In this document: piece by piece, positions 59,590-64,000 of the stretch | Layout: each line of letters starts with the position of its first letter | How positions within the stretch are numbered: the first letter of the stretch is position 1 | NCBI GenBank assembly: GCA_965238265.1 | Contig: OZ250185.1 | Location: forward strand, 1,302,001 to 1,366,000 | Direction of reading: 5' to 3' | Length of the DNA: 64,000 bases | DNA from: JAJDUF01 sp965238265 | GTDB taxonomy: Bacteria; Chloroflexota; UBA11872; UBA12225; JAJDUF01 | Translations under genes and position numbers: made by a program | The notes under the pieces: generated by a model | What the model was told of the DNA's origin: nothing | Seen by the model: only the letters and a program-made list of their open reading frames with translations | The model's database searches: none

Positions 59590-60639
59590 TCACACTGCCA
59601 CCGTGCGCCCTTCGCGCATGCTGCGGTGGACGGCCTCGGTGAACGCCATGTACTGCACGCCGTCCTCGAACCGCGTGCGGGTGATGGAACCCTCGCCGCG
59701 GATCGCGTTGATGAACTCCTCTTCCACGTGCCAGCCGGGTGGGTGTGATGCTGCCGGCCGCGGCTTGGCGGGCGGGAGGGCGATGGGCCGTAGCTCCTGG
59801 TCGTCGCGCGTGCCGCCGAGCAGTTGGCCGCCCTCGACCCGCAAGGTCGCCTCGGTGCCGTGAATGGTGATCTCCGACGTGGCATGCCCGGTGACTGCGG
59901 AGAGCTGCATGTGGAGTTGCGCGCCGCACGCCATCTCCCCGATGATATCGAGATGATCCGGTATGCTGATGGCCCGCGGCACGCCGTCCTCGTCGGTACG
60001 CATCTTCACAAACGTCCGGCCCAGCGCCGTGAGGCGTACCGCTGGCCCCAGCCAGAACATGACATCCTCATACAGGATGCCCATTCTGCTGATGTTGAGG
60101 CCGGAGTACTCCGTGTTGTGCCGCCAGTGGAACGGCGCCTCGCGGTCAATGAAGCCGTTCGACTGCTTGACCTCGACGGCCACAATGTCGCCGAGATAGC
60201 CGTCGGCAATGAGCCGCCGGATGGTGGCGTCGGCGTGGAGCGATCCGCCGCCGGGGACGACTTGGGTCACGAGGTGGGGCGCTCGACGGGACGCCGCCAG
60301 CATCATTTCCGCTTCCGCCAGGTTCATCGCCATGCGTGCCTCAGTGAGCACGTGCTTGCCGGTAGCGAGCGCCGCGAGCGTGACCGGGCAGTGCAGGTAG
60401 GGCCAGGTGCCGATCACGATGGCATCGAGGTCGTCGGCTGCGACGACTTGGCGCCAATGGTCGTGTACGCGGGCGATGCCGTAGTCCCTGGCCACCCGCT
60501 CCGATGATGCGCGACGGCGATTGGCAACGGCGATCAGCTGCACCCCGTCGTGTGCGAGCAGCCCGGGAATGTGCCGGCTGCGCGTATTCGCGCCAGCCCC
60601 GACAATCCCGATTCGGATAGGTGCTTGCTTACCTGCCAT
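59590..60639 (-). CDS. Gfo/Idh/MocA-family oxidoreductase
   Basis: 349 aa. ATG 60637-60639 (MAGKQAPIRIG) after GGAGG. Seen: RIGIVGAGANTRSRHIPGLL dinucleotide loop, ANRRRASSERVARDYG, ATGKHVLTEARMAMNLAEAE (EKP motif replaced by EAR), and substrate-domain HWRHNTEYSGLNISRMGILY with His/Asn pairs, then LHMQLSAVTGHATSEITIHG. Known: NAD(P)-dependent sugar or polyol dehydrogenase. Odd: loss of the conserved Lys of E-K-P suggests altered cofactor or catalysis. Operon with the ThDP enzyme; a pseudogene fragment containing another Gfo start lies just upstream. Confidence 0.85.
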   Translation of the reverse strand: MAGKQAPIRIGIVGAGANTRSRHIPGLLAHDGVQLIAVANRRRASSERVARDYGIARVHDHWRQVVAADDLDAIVIGTWPYLHCPVTLAALATGKHVLTEARMAMNLAEAEMMLAASRRAPHLVTQVVPGGGSLHADATIRRLIADGYLGDIVAVEVKQSNGFIDREAPFHWRHNTEYSGLNISRMGILYEDVMFWLGPAVRLTALGRTFVKMRTDEDGVPRAISIPDHLDIIGEMACGAQLHMQLSAVTGHATSEITIHGTEATLRVEGGQLLGGTRDDQELRPIALPPAKPRPAASHPPGWHVEEEFINAIRGEGSITRTRFEDGVQYMAFTEAVHRSMREGRTVAV

Positions 60640-60675
60640 GTCCTGCCTCCACACTTGCTCTGCTCTGTCCGCATA

Positions 60676-61519
60676 TTAGGCGAAGTGGGGAACCACCTCG
60701 TCCATGAACAGCTTGATGTCGTCATTGTTAGGAACCCGGGGAAGGCCATGTTGGCCAGGTCGAACCCCAGAGCAACCTGCCGCTCGAAAACGTCCCGCAC
60801 CGCCGCCGGGTCCCCGACGATTGCCATATCCCGCAGCTCGCTCGCTTGCTCCATCGCCTTGGCGTGCGACTTGTTGATGAAGACGATGGCAGCAAACGTC
60901 TTGCGGATGCTGTCGTAGTCGCGCCCTTCTTCCGCACAATAGCGGCGCAGAACCTCCAGCTTGCGCGGCGCTTCCTGCCACAAGCTCATACCGATGTTCC
61001 ACCAGTCGGCGTGGCGGGCAACGATCCGCAGCGTGCGGCGCTCGCCGGCGCCGCCAACCAGGATGGGGGGACAGGGTTGGGCTTCGGCGCGGAGCGGTTG
61101 TCGGCTACCCAATAGTATTTGCCGCTGAAGTTGGCGGGAGATTCGGTCCAGAGGAGCTTGATGACCTGGAGCGCCTCTTCGAGCATCTCGACCCGGACGC
61201 GCGGCCGCGGCATGGTGTAGCCGAACTGCGTGTATTCCGTCTCCCGGCCGGTACCGACCCCGTAGCCGAGCACAAACCGACCGGAGGTCAGCTCCTGCAA
61301 GGACGCGGCCATCTTGGCAATCAGCGCCGGTTGCAGGTCACAGATGGCGACGACTTCCGTGCTAGGCACCAAGTCATAGGCCGCGGCGTGGGTCCAGCCG
61401 TGCTTCTGGCCCAGAGCCGGATGGGTCGCTCGCGGGTCACGATTGACTGCGATTCCACTCAGCCCGATGATCCCGGCGCTATAGTGGCCTGGCCGACGCG
61501 CCGGATCATCTGTGGTCAT
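60676..61519 (-). pseudogene. Chimeric Gfo-LLM pseudogene with two frameshifts
   Basis: Seen on the minus strand: a Gfo/Idh/MocA N-terminus (YSAGIIGLSGIAVNRDP ... AAAYDLVPSTEVVAICDLQP, ATG 61519) joined in frame at about residue 71 to an LLM oxidoreductase (LTSGRFVLGYGVGTGRETE, SPANFSGKYYWVADNR). A frameshift near 61080 changes to PPILVGGAGERRTLRIVARH, and a second near 60735 changes to NDDIKLFMDEVVPHFA, ending at 60676. The first ~95 LLM residues are gone. The pattern is a deletion that fused two genes, followed by decay. It is directly upstream of the intact Gfo/Idh/MocA gene. Confidence 0.85.
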
Positions 61520-61741
61520 AGCTCGCGCTCCTCACGATGGCTGGCGGGGCCGCTGGGTGCAGCCCCCCATTGTACAGCGGCGTGATGAGCGCGTGAGGCG
61601 CCTGCCAGTCACTCGCCACTGACCACTGACCACTAACCGCTGGCCCTGGCCCGCTGCACGCGCCGCTGGCATCATGCCCTTGCCGAATAGTCCAGGTTAG
61701 CCCGCCTACTGCTCGGCCCGATAGCCGCGGGAGAAGACCCC
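61520..61741. other. Divergent intergenic region
   Basis: 222 bases. Includes CAGTCACTCGCCACTGACCACTGACCACTAACC tandem-like repeat (about 61609-61641), complementary in style to CAGTGGCCGGTGGTCAGTGG near 40766. The gene start on the right is preceded by GGGAG. Confidence 0.5.
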
Positions 61742-62854
61742 ATGACCACGGATGCGACCAATCAAGCGGGCCTCGCCAGCCCAGCGTGCCACGACTGGCC
61801 ACGCGAGGCGCAGCCGCTGCTCGACCTGCTCAAGGAGGTCTGCGAAGCCCACGCTCCGCCCGGTGTCGAGCGGGAGATGGACGCGCTCATCACCCGGCGC
61901 CTCGCGCCCGTCGCCGCGCGGGTGTGGCAGGACGCGGCCGGTAACACGGTGGTGTTGCTGCCGGGGCGTGCCCACGACCAGCCGCTCCAGCTCACGGCAC
62001 ATAAGGATGAGATCGCGCTCATCGTCAAGCGCATTGATCCCGATGGCCGACTTGCTGTCTCGCGTGTGGGTGGCATCCATCCCTTCAAGGTCGGTGAGGG
62101 GCCGGTAGACATCCTGGCGGACGACGGGAGTATTGTGCCGGCCTTCCTCGGCTTTGGGGCCGTACACGTCTCGGAGGAGTCGTCCATCCAGCAGGTCAAG
62201 TCCGGTCGTCGCGCCGCGCAGTGGTCCGATGCCGTGGTAGACGCCAAGCTCACCAGGGCAGAGCTGCACGCGCGCGGCGTCCACGTCGGCTCGCGCATTG
62301 CGCTGGAGCGCGCTCGCAAGTCTCCCCGTGTGCTGCAAGACTACGTTGGCGCCCACGCGCTCGACGATAAGGGAGCGGTCGCCCTGTTGCTGCTGCTCGC
62401 CGAGTCGCTCGCGGCGGAGCCGCCGCCCCAGGATGTCTACTTCCTGCTGACGAGCGGGGAGGAAGTCGAGAGCGGCGCAGCGGTGTACGGCTCGCGCGAG
62501 CTACCGGGCAATACACTGGTAGCCGTCGAGGTGGCCCCGGTGATGCCCGAATACGATCTCCACAACGACGCGCGGCCGGTGGTGATTTGGGCCGACAGCC
62601 GGGGGCCATACGACATGGCTCTGACGACCGGCATCGTGGGCGCCGCACGCGACCGGGGCATCGAGGTCCAAGAGGCGGTGTTAGCCTCCTTCGGTTCGGA
62701 TGCCGCGCTGGCCCGCCGGACGGGAGCGGTGGCACGCAGCGCCTGCGTGGGCTTCCCCACCGAGAACACCCACGGCTACGAGGTCGCGCACCTGGGCGGC
62801 ATGCTCAACTGCGGCCGGCTCCTCGAAGCGCTGGTCCGAGGCTGGCCCCGGTGA
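61742..62854 (+). CDS. M42-family metallopeptidase (aminopeptidase/endoglucanase-like)
   Basis: 370 aa; GGGAG about 8-9 nt before ATG. Seen: first metal His/Asp LQLTAHKDEIALIV (~80), bridging Asp in GAHALDDKGAVALLL (~202), catalytic and ligand Glu in LLTSGEEVESGAAVYG (~240), further Asp/Glu in VAVEVAPVMPEYD (~260) and the last His in FPTENTHGYEVAHLGGM (~345). All M42 ligands are present, so probably an active dizinc aminopeptidase forming a tetrahedral dodecamer. Cytosolic. Not obviously coupled to neighbours. Confidence 0.93.
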   Translation: MTTDATNQAGLASPACHDWPREAQPLLDLLKEVCEAHAPPGVEREMDALITRRLAPVAARVWQDAAGNTVVLLPGRAHDQPLQLTAHKDEIALIVKRIDPDGRLAVSRVGGIHPFKVGEGPVDILADDGSIVPAFLGFGAVHVSEESSIQQVKSGRRAAQWSDAVVDAKLTRAELHARGVHVGSRIALERARKSPRVLQDYVGAHALDDKGAVALLLLLAESLAAEPPPQDVYFLLTSGEEVESGAAVYGSRELPGNTLVAVEVAPVMPEYDLHNDARPVVIWADSRGPYDMALTTGIVGAARDRGIEVQEAVLASFGSDAALARRTGAVARSACVGFPTENTHGYEVAHLGGMLNCGRLLEALVRGWPR

Positions 62855-63065
62855 GAGGCATGGTACCCTAGGGCGTGTCTGCAAGGTACCGGTTGGCCGG
62901 GGGCCTCGACCCCTACCCCCTCCCTGCAGGAAAGGGGCTAGAGGTTGCCGTGTGGCCCCCTGCTCTGGAGGGGAGGGGCCGGGGGTTAGGTGCGATAGCG
63001 GCCCCCCTACACGCCCCTGGGGCCGGGTCAGCCCCCTTGCGCTGCACAGGACGATGAGGAGCACG
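62855..63065. repeat. Intergenic hairpin repeats
   Basis: CCCTCCCTGCAGGAAAGGGGC (about 62917-62939) and CCCCTGCTCTGGAGGGGAGGGGCCGGGGGTTAGG (about 62957-62990). No gene; the next gene's GAGGAG is at 63055-63060. Confidence 0.55.
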
Positions 63066-64000
63066 ATGGCTACGAACGGTCAGGCTGGCTACCGCTTCAA
63101 GATCGGGATGCGGCTGATGGAGCTGGGGCTGGATTCGTTTGACGACATGCTCGCCACCGCGCAAGACGTCGGCGTGGAGTCCGTCTGGTTCAATCGGCTG
63201 CCGGACGTGGAGCGCATGGCCGCGCTGTCGGACGCGGAATGGGATCAAATCGCTGCACACGTCGCGCGGTACGGGCTGAAGATTTCCGTCATCAGCCCGG
63301 AGATTCCCTTCAAGCAGCTGCACCTGACCGAGCTAGGGCTAGAGAATCCGCAAGATCACCCCGTCTACCGGCAGCATCTCGACGATCTGGTGCGGACGAT
63401 GCAAGTCGCTGCCCGGCTGGACATCGGTGCGGTGAACCTCCACTCCTTTGCCTGGCCCGGCGAGTACTCGGCGGGCAAACCCACCTGGCCGATGCGCTGG
63501 CTCACCGGCGGCGGCGTCATCGCTGACATTGATATGGAGAAGCTCGTCAAGGCGCTATCGCCGGCCGTGGCGGCGGCGGAGTATTACAAGGTGGACCTCG
63601 TCTTCTCGCAGGAGCCTTGGATCTACACGAACACCACCACCAACTTCCGCCGCGTCGCCGAACGGCTCGGCTCGCAGCGGGTCAAGGTGATGTGGACCCC
63701 TTCGGACAACTTCAACTCCGGTGAGCGTCACGTCGAGACCGCCGGTTTCCACAACGTGCGACCCTATCTCCATTCGTTCCACCTCAAGAACGTCCACGTC
63801 ATTGACGGCGTACACCTGAAATTCGAGTACCGCTCGCTGGCCACCGGTGACGTGGACTACATGACGATCCTTCGCCAACTGCGGGACTATCGCTGCGACG
63901 CGGTACTCGCGCTGGCGACGCACTTCCGCCCCCCTGGCGGCACGCACGTAGATGCGATGCGCCGCAATGCTGCCGAGCTACGGGCGATGATCGCGCAGGT
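63066..64000 (+). CDS. Sugar phosphate isomerase/epimerase-like TIM barrel, 3' end cut off
   Basis: About 311 residues are visible and the frame is open at the right edge. ATG 63066 has GGAG 4-5 nt upstream. Seen: FKIGMRLMELGLDSFDDMLA start, AAHVARYGLKISVISPEIPF, LDIGAVNLHSFAWPGEY, YKVDLVFSQEPWIYTNTTTN (metal Glu), VKVMWTPSDNFNSGERHVET (Asp), HSFHLKNVHVIDGVH (His), YRSLATGDVDYMTI (Glu/Asp), matching the AP-endonuclease-2 or xylose isomerase-like barrel. Known: interconverts ketoses or handles inositol derivatives. Follows dehydrogenases in the region, fitting sugar catabolism. Confidence 0.88.
   Translation, partial: MATNGQAGYRFKIGMRLMELGLDSFDDMLATAQDVGVESVWFNRLPDVERMAALSDAEWDQIAAHVARYGLKISVISPEIPFKQLHLTELGLENPQDHPVYRQHLDDLVRTMQVAARLDIGAVNLHSFAWPGEYSAGKPTWPMRWLTGGGVIADIDMEKLVKALSPAVAAAEYYKVDLVFSQEPWIYTNTTTNFRRVAERLGSQRVKVMWTPSDNFNSGERHVETAGFHNVRPYLHSFHLKNVHVIDGVHLKFEYRSLATGDVDYMTILRQLRDYRCDAVLALATHFRPPGGTHVDAMRRNAAELRAMIAQ

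Noticed and set aside
59564..59929. Extended N-terminus of the ThDP enzyme
   Set aside because: The extra residues are Arg/His-rich low-complexity sequence overlapping the Gfo/Idh/MocA gene end; the ThDP fold begins at MTGGQALVQAL and an RBS supports 59563.
60534..61112. Separate flavin oxidoreductase gene
   Set aside because: Only the middle matches LLM; its ends are frameshift read-through, so it was merged into the chimeric pseudogene.

Overview
The window is a high-GC bacterial chromosome segment dominated by accessory catabolic genes; I saw no rRNA, tRNA or core ribosomal gene. The gene mix suggests an environmental Chloroflexota or a similar uncultured lineage (SAR202-, Caldilineaceae- or Poribacteria-like). 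It includes F420-type luciferase-like oxidoreductases, Uma2 nucleases, Tat/lipoprotein solute-binding proteins with collagen-like Gly-X-Y tracts, several phytanoyl-CoA dioxygenase (PhyH) proteins, DUF2961/GH172 proteins and BNR-repeat sialidase-like proteins. The lineage is inferred from family content, not shown by a marker gene.

Layout. 1-5.8 kb: two copies of a GH172 (DUF2961) - HpcH/HpaI aldolase - arylsulfotransferase block, the second badly decayed, with a sialidase-like gene between them. 5.8-8.8 kb: a trimethylamine-dehydrogenase-like demethylase followed by a betaine-homocysteine-methyltransferase-like gene, a plausible methylamine/betaine C1 module. 8.9-16.3 kb: a second sialidase-like gene, two Tat lipoprotein solute-binding proteins, an SGNH hydrolase and an amidohydrolase. 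16.4-19.6 kb: a dying ABC-2 exporter operon and an IS1380-type transposase. 19.9-33.3 kb: nitrilase, Uma2, NHL protein, a frameshifted gene, Nudix, aminotransferase V, PHP/DUF3604, methyltransferase, a second Uma2, a Gfo/Idh/MocA protein and two LLM oxidoreductases. 33.4-57.0 kb: a carbohydrate-flavoured block of five propeller proteins, a second PHP/DUF3604 protein, four intact PhyH dioxygenases (one fused to HEAT repeats), a tandemly duplicated solute-binding protein and a Gfo/Idh/MocA-aldo/keto reductase fusion. 57.1-64 kb: VapBC, a ThDP enzyme, Gfo/Idh/MocA, a scrambled LLM pseudogene, an M42 peptidase and a sugar-isomerase-like gene running off the edge.

How it may work together (inference): the lipoproteins would capture an oligosaccharide or decorated small molecule. 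GH172, sialidase-like and five-bladed-propeller proteins would cut or bind it. Sugar oxidoreductases, the aldolase and the ThDP enzyme would process the pieces. PhyH, demethylase, BHMT and LLM enzymes would strip methyl or other groups. No ABC permease partners for the lipoproteins lie in the window.

The most notable structural signal is a family of 55-58 nt perfect or near-perfect palindromes (TGAC...GCAC, loop CACC...GGATT, GTGC...GTCA) in seven copies plus a half copy. One copy lies in frame and encodes the linker of a fusion enzyme. Another provides the C-terminus and stop codon of a propeller gene. Other notable events are a 2.3 kb tandem duplication that left a chimeric phyH scar, and several dated-looking pseudogenes whose lesions can be located to within a few bases.
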